Shown one piece after another: positions 17,026 to 25,764 of a stretch of DNA of 64,000 nt. Location of the stretch: positions 170,767-234,766 of the forward strand of contig DJEL01000031.1 in the NCBI GenBank assembly GCA_002432425.1, read 5' to 3'. The position numbers and the translations under genes are program-made. Numbering within the stretch: the stretch's first letter is position 1; the number at the start of each line of letters is the position of its first letter. A model generated the notes under the pieces. It ran no database searches, was not told where the DNA came from, and worked only from the letters and a program-made list of their open reading frames with translations. The stretch comes from Lachnospiraceae bacterium UBA5899 (GTDB lineage: Bacteria > Bacillota > Clostridia > Lachnospirales > Lachnospiraceae).

Positions 17026-17942
17026 AATTTCGCCCGCTTTTCCCGCAGGGTTTCCATTTCTTCCTCCGTAATAAAGCGCATGGTTTTTACCACAAACACC
17101 TTGTCGTCCTGTGTTTTGCGGATACGGATTTTGCCTTTCAGGTAACCGTGCTTTTCACAGTAAGCGGCACAGTAATAATGCCTGCCGTTTACTGTAAACC
17201 AGCGGATTTTCTTTTTTAAGTTCCGGCGGCAGATGTAGCATTTGCTGCTGATGACCTCCCAGTCCGCCAGCGCTTCGCTCTTGCTGTCGAATGCCCGGGA
17301 AATGTACTTGGCATAGGTGCCAAACACAATCCTTACCTCATCCTCCCTTTTTACGGGCGGATGGAACAAATCGAAGGACACTCTCCTGCAGGTTTCTTCC
17401 GGTATTTTGGCGAATACTTTTCCGGTGTAATAGGCGTCGCTGAATGCCCGATGGAACGGAATGTCCTTTTCAATCTGTAAAAAGTCCACCGCATATTCCA
17501 GCGCCTTCCGGCTTCTGCCGTCTTCAAACGTCAGGCTGAACAGCTTCTGTACATCCAAAAAAGGCAGCGGCTTATCGGTCAGCGGTTCCATGCCGTAATA
17601 CTGCATGTTGTTCTGCAGCTCCGACAAATCCTGCGGTCCCCAGGTACAGAACACCGGATTGTCCCCGCACCAGGCTCGGAATTCCTCCATAACCTCGGGG
17701 AACGGTCTGCCCTGCCGGAGCTGGCTCATCTTCATATGGATGAGACGGCTGGTAATTTTATTCAGTTCGTGATAAATCTGGGGTTTGATAAGCTGGGAAA
17801 ATTCCCCGGTCATCCGACGGTTCCCGTCCATGCGGACGGCGCCGATTTCGATGATTTCAAACTGCAGCTTTTTGTCCGCCGCTTCCGGGTCACAGCTCTG
17901 GTTCCATTCCAAATCCAGTATTATGAAATTCTTTTCCGTCAC
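17010..17942 (-). CDS. DEDDh 3'-5' exonuclease (KapD/ERI-1-like)
   Basis: A 310-residue protein with an N-terminal DnaQ-like exonuclease domain. The metal-binding residues are visible as DLEWN near residue 8 (Asp, Glu), an Asp in WGPQDLSEL, and HRAFSDAYYT near residue 170 (His and Asp of the DEDDh set). About 100 C-terminal residues carry a CxxC-like pair (KCYICRRNL) and may bind RNA or DNA. It probably trims single-stranded RNA or DNA. The start is GTG at 17942, five bases after a perfect AGGAGG; the upstream in-frame ATG has none. It converges with the carboxypeptidase gene. Confidence 0.85.
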   Translation of the reverse strand: MTEKNFIILDLEWNQSCDPEAADKKLQFEIIEIGAVRMDGNRRMTGEFSQLIKPQIYHELNKITSRLIHMKMSQLRQGRPFPEVMEEFRAWCGDNPVFCTWGPQDLSELQNNMQYYGMEPLTDKPLPFLDVQKLFSLTFEDGRSRKALEYAVDFLQIEKDIPFHRAFSDAYYTGKVFAKIPEETCRRVSFDLFHPPVKREDEVRIVFGTYAKYISRAFDSKSEALADWEVISSKCYICRRNLKKKIRWFTVNGRHYYCAAYCEKHGYLKGKIRIRKTQDDKVFVVKTMRFITEEEMETLREKRAKLKKGG

Positions 17943-17997
17943 GTCTGCCTCCTGGTTCTCACAATGTGCAGTGCGCATCCGACTGCTCCATTCTGTC

Positions 17998-19755
17998 TTA
18001 CTTCTGCTCCGTTCCGTACAGCTCCACGATTTTCTGCTGGGCTGCCGTTTTTTCCTTTACCGCTTCCAAATCAAACGCGTAAACCGCATCGTACCCCAGG
18101 CTCTTTACCTTGGACTGCATGGTGCTCTGCAGGCTGTAAAATTCCTCTTCATCCCGGGCAAATACCATTTTCCAGGAATAATCCACGATAATGTTCCGGC
18201 ACTGGCTGCGCAGAGTGGTGATTTCCGAGTCCTCGGAAGGATAATTGAAATTGCAGCCCGGCGAAACCGCTATCATATTGTGTGCATTCAGATATTCCAG
18301 TGTGGACTCGGCGCCCATGTGTTCCTTCCAGTTTTCGTCCAGCTCCGTATTTTCCATGGCAGTCACGGAGTCCCAGAGCTGGTAGGCATAGGGGAAACCG
18401 TCCTTTGTCAAATCGGACTGTACGATGGGCTTGTAATTCAGTTCGGAAATACCGTCGCTCCACAGACCGCCGCCCCACTCTTCGGGCAGCTCCACATCGC
18501 CGTTCATCAGCGCCTGCATGCCGAAATCCGTCAGCACCGGCCCGTTTTCCGTGCGCTCCCAGGTCAGCCCCTCCGGTCCCGCCGTGCCGCCTGCCACCTG
18601 GGCGCTGTTGTTGAAAACGCCTTCCTCGGAATACAACCAGTCTATGAAATCCGCCAGCCTTTCGGGGTCCTTGGCATTGCTGCCGATACAGATAATTTCC
18701 TGGTCGTTGCCCATGGGACGGCAGCCGTAGGAATAAATCTGCATATCGTCGATGGTCGCCAGCATGAAGCCCTTGCCCTCTTCCTTGTTGGAAAGAGTAT
18801 TGTACGCCGACTGGGACAGCCACGGCCATACGCAGAAGAAGATGTCGCCCTGCTGGTATTTTAAGAATACGCTGTCGTAATTCTGGGTGGGGGACTCGGG
18901 GTCCACCAGTCCGAGCTGATTGGCTTCAAAATAAAATTTCAAAGTACGCATGTATATCGAGTCGGAGTCCACAATGCTCTGGTAATCGCTTCCGTCCGCC
19001 TTTGCCAGTACAAACCCGCTTTCATCATAGCCGTAAAGACAGGCGGGCTGCTTGGCGTTGTTCATCATATTGCCGTCCCAGTCCTTAAAGAAGGAAAACG
19101 CATAGGTCGGATTACCCACATCGCTGTAAGGCATCAGCTCCTGCATATCCTTCAGCACCGGCAGCAAGTCCTCCAGCGTCTTAATTTCGGGATAACCGAG
19201 CTGCTCATACAAATCCCAGCGCAGATAGGGACCATAGGTGGGCTCCATGGTCTCGCTGGAGGTCAGAGGGGAATTCTGGGAAAGCTCGGAAGGAATGGCA
19301 TAAATGCCCGTAGTGGAAACCCGGTTGTTCAAATCCCGGATAGCGGTTTCATACCGCATGATGTCCTTTCCCTTGAGATACCCGCTCATATCCATGATAA
19401 GTCCTGCCGTCACCATGCTTTCGAGATTGCCCTTGTCACCGCCCACAATGACCAAATCGCCAAGATTGCCCGCTGCGGAGCGGATACCGTAGAGGGTGTC
19501 TCCGCCGCCCGCCACATTGGGGGCAATGATGTTGAGCTCCATGTTGAAGCGGTCCTTTACCACCTTGGCAAACCAGCCGGACTGGATGCCCTGGAAGTTT
19601 GCCTGGGCATCAAACACATCCACGGTGATAAATTCTTTATAGGGACATTTGTTCCTGTTTTTCTCTTTGGTGAAAAGGATGCTTCCCACTGTAATCACAC
19701 ATAAAAGCGTGCAGGCAAGCAGTATCATCCCGGTTTTCTTCTTTATTTTTTTCAC
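17998..19755 (-). CDS. Extracellular solute-binding protein without lipobox (orphan)
   Basis: A 585-residue protein of the family-1 solute-binding fold, clearly paralogous to the protein at 23017: shared blocks include GWFAKV, AGNLGDLV, RWDLYEQLG, KDWDGN and YGYDE. The N-terminus has one hydrophobic segment (about 9-28) after MKKIKKKTG, but no proper lipobox, so it is probably anchored by an uncleaved helix or released. It has no adjacent permease genes. It is divergent from the YesN-like regulator across a 166-base regulatory region, so it may work as a binding partner or sensor for the sugar locus. Substrate unknown; oligosaccharide binding is inferred. Confidence 0.8.
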   Translation of the reverse strand: MKKIKKKTGMILLACTLLCVITVGSILFTKEKNRNKCPYKEFITVDVFDAQANFQGIQSGWFAKVVKDRFNMELNIIAPNVAGGGDTLYGIRSAAGNLGDLVIVGGDKGNLESMVTAGLIMDMSGYLKGKDIMRYETAIRDLNNRVSTTGIYAIPSELSQNSPLTSSETMEPTYGPYLRWDLYEQLGYPEIKTLEDLLPVLKDMQELMPYSDVGNPTYAFSFFKDWDGNMMNNAKQPACLYGYDESGFVLAKADGSDYQSIVDSDSIYMRTLKFYFEANQLGLVDPESPTQNYDSVFLKYQQGDIFFCVWPWLSQSAYNTLSNKEEGKGFMLATIDDMQIYSYGCRPMGNDQEIICIGSNAKDPERLADFIDWLYSEEGVFNNSAQVAGGTAGPEGLTWERTENGPVLTDFGMQALMNGDVELPEEWGGGLWSDGISELNYKPIVQSDLTKDGFPYAYQLWDSVTAMENTELDENWKEHMGAESTLEYLNAHNMIAVSPGCNFNYPSEDSEITTLRSQCRNIIVDYSWKMVFARDEEEFYSLQSTMQSKVKSLGYDAVYAFDLEAVKEKTAAQQKIVELYGTEQK

Positions 19756-19809
19756 ATCCGAACCTGCCTTTGTCTTGTTTCTTTTGTCCGTACAATAAGC
19801 ATATATTTC

Positions 19810-19815
19810 ATTATA
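19810..19815 (-). promoter_or_regulatory. -10 element for the orphan solute-binding protein gene
   Basis: TATAAT on the minus strand, 55 bases before the ATG at 19755, without a recognisable -35 hexamer. A weak -35 fits an activator-dependent promoter; the palindrome at 19884-19897 is about 75 bases upstream. Confidence 0.4.
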
Positions 19816-19851
19816 CCATGAAGTGGCATATACGAAAATACTCTTTTTTCA

Positions 19852-19880
19852 TTGCGTTTTCGCTCCGTTTCTTCTATAAT
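19852..19880 (+). promoter_or_regulatory. Promoter of the YesN-like regulator
   Basis: TTGCGT, 17-base spacer and perfect TATAAT, about 42 bases before the regulator's ATG. Confidence 0.75.
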
Positions 19881-19883
19881 TTA

Positions 19884-19897
19884 GTTACTATAGTAAC
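19884..19897. promoter_or_regulatory. 14-bp palindrome at the regulator's transcription start
   Basis: The perfect palindrome GTTACTATAGTAAC begins three bases after the -10 box, over the expected transcription start. Position suggests an operator for (auto)repression. Its TTACT/AGTAA arms recur as an inverted repeat upstream of the transporter operon (27308-27330). Confidence 0.55.
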
Positions 19898-19921
19898 ATT
19901 GTTCATAGAGTGGGAGATTTT

Positions 19922-21484
19922 ATGTACACAGTATTTATTGTTGACGATGAAGCCCTTATCCGGGACGGTCTGAAACAGATTATCGATTGGGAAGCACTCG
20001 GTTTTACCGTTTGCGGCGAAGCCTCCAACGGGGAGGATGCCGAAAAGGAAATTCTCAAGAAGCAGCCCGACCTTACCCTGATGGATATCCGAATGCCCCG
20101 GAAGCCGGGGCTGGATGTGGTTGCCTCCGTGCGTGAAAATGATTTCAAAGGCAAGTTCATCATCTTAAGCGGCTATTCCGATTTCAAATATGCGCAGGAA
20201 GCCATCCGCTACGGGGTGGAGTTTTACCTGACAAAACCCATTGACGAGGACGAGCTTCTCTCCTCCGTCACCACCATCAAAACAGCCCTTGACAGTGAGA
20301 ACCGCGACCAGGATACTTACGACCTTTTAAAGAAAAAAGCCCGCAATGTCATCCTGCACGACCTGGTTACCGTGGGACTGGAAACAGACTCGGACACCAT
20401 TGCCGATTTGGAACTGGAAGCGGACATCTATCAGGTGGTTATTTACGAAAACTTCAGCAGCCAGCCCGGCAGCACCTTTTACAGCTTCGCGGATTTATTA
20501 AAGGTTTCCAACAAGCAGGAGCACACCTTCTACCATTTCACGGAGGACTCCAAGGATGTTATCCTCTTAAAAGGCACCTATGCGCTGAACCGTTTTCAGG
20601 ATTTCTTAAACCATTACGAGGACGTGAACCCGCCCCAGAAGGGCAGCCCCATGGACTCCCTGTTTATCAGCTACGGCCGTCCGGTGAAGCAGCTTTCCGA
20701 GCTGCCTATCTCCTATAAGGATGCGGCTTTCCTGATTTCCAGACGTTTTTTCTGTTTGCAGGGACAGCACACCTTAGGCTATGCGGAGCTTCCCCATTTT
20801 AATACGGCATCCACCCTGCAGCCGGAAAAACTGCAGCATTATGCCGATTACCTTGTAGGTTACTTACAGACCTTCAACCGCAAAAATGTGGTTACAACCC
20901 TTACGGAGATGGAGAACTACCTTTACAACGTGGAAAACAGCATTTCCGAAGTAAAGCTGTTCCTGACGGATATGTATCTGCGTATCAAGGAAAAGATTAA
21001 CTTAATCTACAATACGCTGACGATACCTTTTCCGACCAACTCCAATGTCATTGATTATATAGAGAAAAAGCCTTACCTGTATGAAATCATCCAGTTCTTC
21101 TCCGAACAGTTCGAGATGATTATGAATGCGACCGGCAATCCTTCCCGCAACAACGTGCTGGACGATATTCTCTATTACATTGACCACAACTACTACAACA
21201 ATATCAAGCTGGAGTCCATTGCGCCCCTGTTTGGTTATAACAGCGCTTATCTCGGAAAGATTTTCAACAAGACCGTGGGCGAAAGCTTCAACTCCTATGT
21301 GGACCATGTGCGGATTGAACATTCCAAGGAAATGCTGCTGGCGGGCAACTTAAAGGTTTATGAAGTGGCGGAGCGTGTGGGCTACCGCAACGTAGATTAT
21401 TTCCATAAAAAATTCCGGAAATACGTGGGTGAGAGTCCCGCCGAATTCCGGAAACAGAACGGAAGCACAGCCGAGGACGAATAA
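19922..21484 (+). CDS. YesN-like response regulator with AraC-type DNA-binding domain
   Basis: A 520-residue two-component regulator. The receiver domain (1-120) has the acidic pair in FIVDDEA, the phosphoacceptor Asp55 in LTLMDIRMP and the Lys in YLTKPIDEDE. A long middle region without recognised motifs follows. The last 100 residues are an AraC-type double HTH (LESIAPLFGYNSAYLGKIF ... VAERVGYRNVDYFHKKFRKYVG). The start ATG at 19922 has GGGAG just upstream; a GTG four codons earlier overlaps that site. The likely partner is the YesM-like kinase at 29314, 8 kb away on the other strand. It probably activates the transporter and GH31 genes. Confidence 0.9.
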   Translation: MYTVFIVDDEALIRDGLKQIIDWEALGFTVCGEASNGEDAEKEILKKQPDLTLMDIRMPRKPGLDVVASVRENDFKGKFIILSGYSDFKYAQEAIRYGVEFYLTKPIDEDELLSSVTTIKTALDSENRDQDTYDLLKKKARNVILHDLVTVGLETDSDTIADLELEADIYQVVIYENFSSQPGSTFYSFADLLKVSNKQEHTFYHFTEDSKDVILLKGTYALNRFQDFLNHYEDVNPPQKGSPMDSLFISYGRPVKQLSELPISYKDAAFLISRRFFCLQGQHTLGYAELPHFNTASTLQPEKLQHYADYLVGYLQTFNRKNVVTTLTEMENYLYNVENSISEVKLFLTDMYLRIKEKINLIYNTLTIPFPTNSNVIDYIEKKPYLYEIIQFFSEQFEMIMNATGNPSRNNVLDDILYYIDHNYYNNIKLESIAPLFGYNSAYLGKIFNKTVGESFNSYVDHVRIEHSKEMLLAGNLKVYEVAERVGYRNVDYFHKKFRKYVGESPAEFRKQNGSTAEDE

Positions 21485-21498
21485 TCCCCGGCTGTTTT
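21467..21498 (+). terminator. Terminator overlapping the regulator's stop codon
   Basis: Stem ACAGCCGAGGA/TCCCCGGCTGT (11 bases, one mismatch), loop CGAATAA that contains the TAA stop, then TTTTCTTTT. It lies between convergent genes. Confidence 0.75.
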
Positions 21499-21512
21499 CT
21501 TTTGCTTATACC

Positions 21513-22343
21513 CTACTTGTAATCACAGATATTGTCCAGCCAGGTGTGCGCCATACCAAGCCAGGTCTGGCAGGCAGGAATGACTTCACACTCATAGGAG
21601 GTCTCTGTCAGCTTATTGGCAAGTCCGATACCGTGGCCGCCTTCCGGGTACATATGGAACTCGGTCGGAATGCCTGCCTCTTTCATGGCGCTGACAAGCA
21701 GCAGGGAATTTTCCACCGGTACGCAGCCGTCCGTGAACGTATGCCAGATAAAAGCAGGCGGTGTGTCTGCGTTCACCTGGTTTTCTAAGGACATTTTCTC
21801 CACCAGTTCGTCGTATCTGTCCCCAAGTAAATTCTTAAAGGAGTCCCTGTGGGCAAATTTGCCGGAAGTAATGACCGGGTAATTCAAAATCATGCCCTGG
21901 GGTCTTAACAGCTCCTTCTGCGCTTCGGTAAGTCCCATTCTTTCCCTGAGCCGGTCCTCGCTCCAGAACATACCGTAGGAGGCTGCCAGATGGCCGCCCG
22001 CAGAAGAACCGACCACTACAATGTGGTCCGCATCAATATGCCATTTTTCCGCATTTTCCCGCAAAGTAAGCACGGTTCTTGCCACCTCTGTCAGGGCTGC
22101 CGGGTATACGGCGGGCGCAATGGAATATTTCAAAACCACTGTCTGATAGCCCATGGCAAAGTACTGCATCGCCATGATTTCGCCCTCTCTTGCGGAAAGA
22201 TAGCAGTAACCGCCGCCGGGACATATGATGACCGCCGGTCTTTTTTTAATTTTATATTCTTCGGACTCTTCCATAAAATACGTTTCAAAGCAGGCACCCG
22301 GTAAGGAGCCTGCTTCGTGTAAGGAAATTATTTCGTGTATCAT
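21513..22343 (-). CDS. Alpha/beta-hydrolase (acetyl-xylan/feruloyl esterase-like)
   Basis: A 276-residue cytoplasmic alpha/beta-hydrolase of the BD-FAE/esterase-lipase type. The oxyanion loop is CPGGGYCYLS near residue 42, the nucleophile is in GSSAGGH near residue 113, the acid is Asp in HTFTDGCVPV and the His is in PEGGHGIGL. Related enzymes deacetylate xylan or xyloglucan oligosaccharides. Its ATG overlaps the end of the yesL-like gene by four bases (ATGA), so translation is coupled, and it closes the transporter operon. A role in removing acyl groups from imported oligosaccharides is inferred. Confidence 0.85.
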   Translation of the reverse strand: MIHEIISLHEAGSLPGACFETYFMEESEEYKIKKRPAVIICPGGGYCYLSAREGEIMAMQYFAMGYQTVVLKYSIAPAVYPAALTEVARTVLTLRENAEKWHIDADHIVVVGSSAGGHLAASYGMFWSEDRLRERMGLTEAQKELLRPQGMILNYPVITSGKFAHRDSFKNLLGDRYDELVEKMSLENQVNADTPPAFIWHTFTDGCVPVENSLLLVSAMKEAGIPTEFHMYPEGGHGIGLANKLTETSYECEVIPACQTWLGMAHTWLDNICDYK

Positions 22344-22981
22344 ACATTATCCTCCGGGTTCGTAATGGCACCCGGTTCCTTTTCAATCTGTCTGAAATAA
22401 TACATGGCAAAACCGCTGACTGTCAGCATGAAGCATGCCGGTCCAATCAGGATACCGAACAGCAAGGTGGTCTGGTTCCAGATAAAAATCATCACCTCTA
22501 TCGCCAGTATGACAATGAGGAAAATGGTCCGTACAAAGAACTTTGTGGCAATCTTGATGCCGTTCTTCATGGTCGCCGGCAGGGTATTTTCATACCTTGC
22601 ACTCAGCGGAAATGCATACAGGAAAATCATCACAATAAAAAAGATTGTGACGATACCGGCAATCAGAAAAATCACCGGATTATTCGGTAATTTGTTGAAA
22701 AGCTCAAAGTCCAGATAGGCCGCATATACGGCAGCTAAGAAAATCAGTCCCAGAGGTATCCCCTGTTTCCAGTTCTCCTTAAATGCTTTGATAAACTGTC
22801 TTCCCACATATCCCTCACGCTCATCCACCATTTTCAGCGTTACGCTGTAGGCTGCCACCGTGGCAGCCCCCATCGTAACAACCGGCAGAGAAAAAACTAA
22901 CCATAAGAAGTTCAATTTTATCATATCCCACAGTCTTGTGAGAAACCGATAAAGCGGACTATCCGTACTAAAGAATTTCAT
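22340..22981 (-). CDS. YesL-like (DUF624) membrane protein
   Basis: A 213-residue integral membrane protein with about five hydrophobic segments and the DUF624 opening (TRLWDMIKLNFLWLVFSLPVV-like, shown by LWDMIKLN and SLPVVTMGAAT). YesL-family genes accompany Lpl/Yes-type oligosaccharide ABC transporters, but their role is unknown. GAAGGGA precedes the ATG. It lies between the solute-binding protein gene and the esterase. Confidence 0.85.
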   Translation of the reverse strand: MKFFSTDSPLYRFLTRLWDMIKLNFLWLVFSLPVVTMGAATVAAYSVTLKMVDEREGYVGRQFIKAFKENWKQGIPLGLIFLAAVYAAYLDFELFNKLPNNPVIFLIAGIVTIFFIVMIFLYAFPLSARYENTLPATMKNGIKIATKFFVRTIFLIVILAIEVMIFIWNQTTLLFGILIGPACFMLTVSGFAMYYFRQIEKEPGAITNPEDNV

Positions 22982-23016
22982 TTTATTCCCTTCTGCAAAA
23001 TTTATTTTTCACACTG

Positions 23017-24705
23017 TTATCTAAGAGGTGCCTGAAGAGCATTTCTCTTGGCTGCTTCTTCGATACACCAGTCAATACACTTGTCATAGCCGTAAGATTT
23101 TGCTTTACCGCGCATCTCAGCTACCAGCTTCTCGTATTCTTCGTCGCTTTCTGCGTAGATGGCTCTCCAGCTATAGTCCTTTAAGCAGGTTGCTACCTGG
23201 TTCCAGGAGGCTTCCAGAGCGGCATCTTTTTCGGACTCGGAGTAGGTGGTCGGGATATCTACGGAGTAGTTGCCCTTATCCATGTATTCCTGAACGGTAA
23301 GGCATCCGGTCAGTTCTCTCCAGTCTCTTTCTGCTTCACAGCGTCCGTCTTCTACCTGGGTGCTTGCCCAGTACTGCTGGTCATATCTTTCGCCGGATTC
23401 CGGGTTGGTGTCTGCTGCGGTCCATGTGGTGTTGTTTACCTGGAATGCACCGTCGTTAAAGGTTGCACCGCCCCATTCTTCAGGCATCAGAGTGGTTCTG
23501 TCTTCAAAGCAGGTCTTGCCGAAATCAGTGAAGTAGGTCTTGCCGTTTTCATCGTAATCCCAGCAGAGTTCCTTCGGGCCGTAGTCCATGGACAGACGTC
23601 CTTCGGGAGTACACAGCCAGTTGATGATTTCCATGCAGAGTTCGGGATACTGTGTCTTGGCACCGATACTCCAGATACGGTTGCCTCCTACTGCGCTTAA
23701 GCCGGCAACAATAGGACATGCCTCTGTGGGCTCTAAGCTTTCCATAATCTTGTTTTCACTGTAATGCTCTTCTTTGTTGTATGCAAGGGAACCTGCATAG
23801 TTGAAGATGGAGAAGAATACGTTACCGTTCTGTACCTTTGCAATCATATCGTCATACTTCTGGGTCATGGAGTCGGGATCCAGAAGTCCGTTGCGGTATA
23901 ACTGGTTGAACCATTTTAACATGGTCAGGTAAGGGCTGCCTTCGGAAAGTGCATCATAGAATTCACCGTTGGTTACATTGTAGTGACCGAAACCGAATTC
24001 ATCATATCCGTAATAAGCGGTTGCCATAGCTTTTACATACATTACATAGTTGCCGTCCCAGTCAGGCCATAAGGACATAGCATAGGTCGGCTTTCCATCG
24101 TCGCCGGTGGGGCAGATTTCCTTCATCTGCTTTAATACTTCCATTAAGTCATCCAGGTTGTTTACCTCAGGATGTCCCAGCTGCTCATATAAATCCCAAC
24201 GGATATCCCAGGTATAGAAGAATGCATCGTGGCTGTCGGAGCTGGATGCTACGTTGTGTCCGAATCCGTATACCTTGCCGGTACCGGAAATTTCACGGTT
24301 CTTCTCCAGTGCGGCCTGCATATGCTCGTTGATGTAGGGACCGTAGTCTGCCAACAGGTCATCTTCTTCCCAGTCGTAAAGAAGTCCGGCATTAACTGCC
24401 TGCATGTAGTCTTTACCGTCGGAACCCCATACTACGATGTCGCCTAAGTTTCCGGCTTCCATACGGGTGTCATACACACCGTCGCCATCGGGAATCAGGT
24501 TTACCTTTACACCGAATTTGTCTTCCAGAATTTTAGCAAACCAGCCCTTCATTTCACCGGAATAGTTTGCAAGCTGGCTGTACACGGTCAGTGTAACCAG
24601 GTCTTTTTTGCCGTTGCTTCCGCCGCTTTTGCCACATCCGGAGAAAAGTCCCAGAACCATGACAGCAGTCAGCACAAGTGCAGCTACTCGCTTCATCTTT
24701 CTCAT
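23017..24705 (-). CDS. Oligosaccharide-binding lipoprotein (LplA-like)
   Basis: A 562-residue solute-binding lipoprotein of a carbohydrate ABC transporter. The signal peptide ends in the lipobox LFSGC at Cys24, followed by a Gly/Ser/Lys linker. The mature part shows the LplA-like features GWFAKILEDKFG, GNLGDIVVWG, RWDLYEQLGHPEV and WPDWDGN. AGGAGG lies nine bases before the ATG. It is the third gene after the two permeases. A paralogue without lipobox is encoded at 17998. Confidence 0.92.
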   Translation of the reverse strand: MRKMKRVAALVLTAVMVLGLFSGCGKSGGSNGKKDLVTLTVYSQLANYSGEMKGWFAKILEDKFGVKVNLIPDGDGVYDTRMEAGNLGDIVVWGSDGKDYMQAVNAGLLYDWEEDDLLADYGPYINEHMQAALEKNREISGTGKVYGFGHNVASSSDSHDAFFYTWDIRWDLYEQLGHPEVNNLDDLMEVLKQMKEICPTGDDGKPTYAMSLWPDWDGNYVMYVKAMATAYYGYDEFGFGHYNVTNGEFYDALSEGSPYLTMLKWFNQLYRNGLLDPDSMTQKYDDMIAKVQNGNVFFSIFNYAGSLAYNKEEHYSENKIMESLEPTEACPIVAGLSAVGGNRIWSIGAKTQYPELCMEIINWLCTPEGRLSMDYGPKELCWDYDENGKTYFTDFGKTCFEDRTTLMPEEWGGATFNDGAFQVNNTTWTAADTNPESGERYDQQYWASTQVEDGRCEAERDWRELTGCLTVQEYMDKGNYSVDIPTTYSESEKDAALEASWNQVATCLKDYSWRAIYAESDEEYEKLVAEMRGKAKSYGYDKCIDWCIEEAAKRNALQAPLR

Positions 24706-24744
24706 TTTTTTAATCCTCCTTTATATATAGTAAAATGCTTTTTC

Positions 24745-25752
24745 TTAGCCCTTAACGGCTCCCAGCATAATACCCTTTACAAAATATCTCTGCATGAACG
24801 GATATACCATCAGAATCGGTATAATGGATACCATGGAGATTGTGTACTTAATTACTTTAGCATTTAAAGCGCTCTGCATCAAGGTTTCTCCGACAGAGGA
24901 GCTTACACCGCTGTTCATCAGGGCGCCGATGTTAGAGCTGGTATTCAGATACAGGTACAGTCTGTGCTGTAAGGTAAACAGATTGGAGGCATCCTGCATC
25001 AGGATTAAGGAATCCGTGAAGGAGTTCCAGTGACCTACGGCGCCGAAGATGGCAATAGTTGCTAAAATCGGCGTACACAGAGGCCAGATAATCTTGCGGA
25101 AAATCGTCCAGTAGCTCGCACCGTCCATGAACGCACTCTCTTCCAGTTCCGCCGGAATGGACTCAATATAGGTCTTTACCAGGATGATGTTGTACGGAGC
25201 CACGATACCCGGGATAATGTATGCCATGAAGTTGTTGGTCAGACCCAGCATGGACATATTTAAGTACCAGGGAATGGTTCCGGCATTGAAATACATGGTA
25301 ACAACCAGGAAGCGGTACCAGAATTTTCTTTTCCACATCTGCTGCTTGGTTACCAGATAACCTACGAAAGCGGACGCTGCTACCATTAAAGCGGTACCCA
25401 GTAAAGTTCTGCTGATAGTAACTAAGAATGCCTGACCGATTTCGTTTGCCTTAATCAGGTTAATGTAGTTGTTGATGTTAAGCCCTCTCGGGATAAAGTT
25501 AATCAGACCTTTACTTACCAGTTCATTATCGGAAATGGTGTTGATAAACAGATAATAGAATGGGAAGATACAGATAATGGTGAAGGCAATAAAGAAGGTG
25601 TAGTTCAACACGTCAAATATTACGTCACCCGCAGTACGCTTATAGCCCACCTTGTGAGTCTTATAATACTGCTTTTCCGCTTTTTCTTCGGACTTTGCTT
25701 CTGCTTTTCTTGCTTTCCATTCGCCTAAAGCGCTTTTTTTCATTTCAGCCAT
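24745..25752 (-). CDS. Carbohydrate ABC transporter permease (LplC/YtcP-like)
   Basis: A 335-residue inner-membrane permease with six predicted membrane segments. The cytoplasmic EAA loop, which contacts the ATPase, reads ESAFMDGASYWTIFRKIIWPL near residue 225 (key residues Glu, Gly and Pro). It carries a charged cytoplasmic extension of about 45 residues rich in Lys and Glu at the N-terminus. GGGAGG precedes the start. It pairs with the permease encoded 12 bases upstream. Confidence 0.92.
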   Translation of the reverse strand: MAEMKKSALGEWKARKAEAKSEEKAEKQYYKTHKVGYKRTAGDVIFDVLNYTFFIAFTIICIFPFYYLFINTISDNELVSKGLINFIPRGLNINNYINLIKANEIGQAFLVTISRTLLGTALMVAASAFVGYLVTKQQMWKRKFWYRFLVVTMYFNAGTIPWYLNMSMLGLTNNFMAYIIPGIVAPYNIILVKTYIESIPAELEESAFMDGASYWTIFRKIIWPLCTPILATIAIFGAVGHWNSFTDSLILMQDASNLFTLQHRLYLYLNTSSNIGALMNSGVSSSVGETLMQSALNAKVIKYTISMVSIIPILMVYPFMQRYFVKGIMLGAVKG

Positions 25753-25764
25753 GTTTCCACCTCC

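Noticed and set aside
17785..18864. Long open frame (359 codons) on the plus strand
   Set aside because: Antisense shadow of the solute-binding protein and exonuclease genes; no family motif and no start signal.
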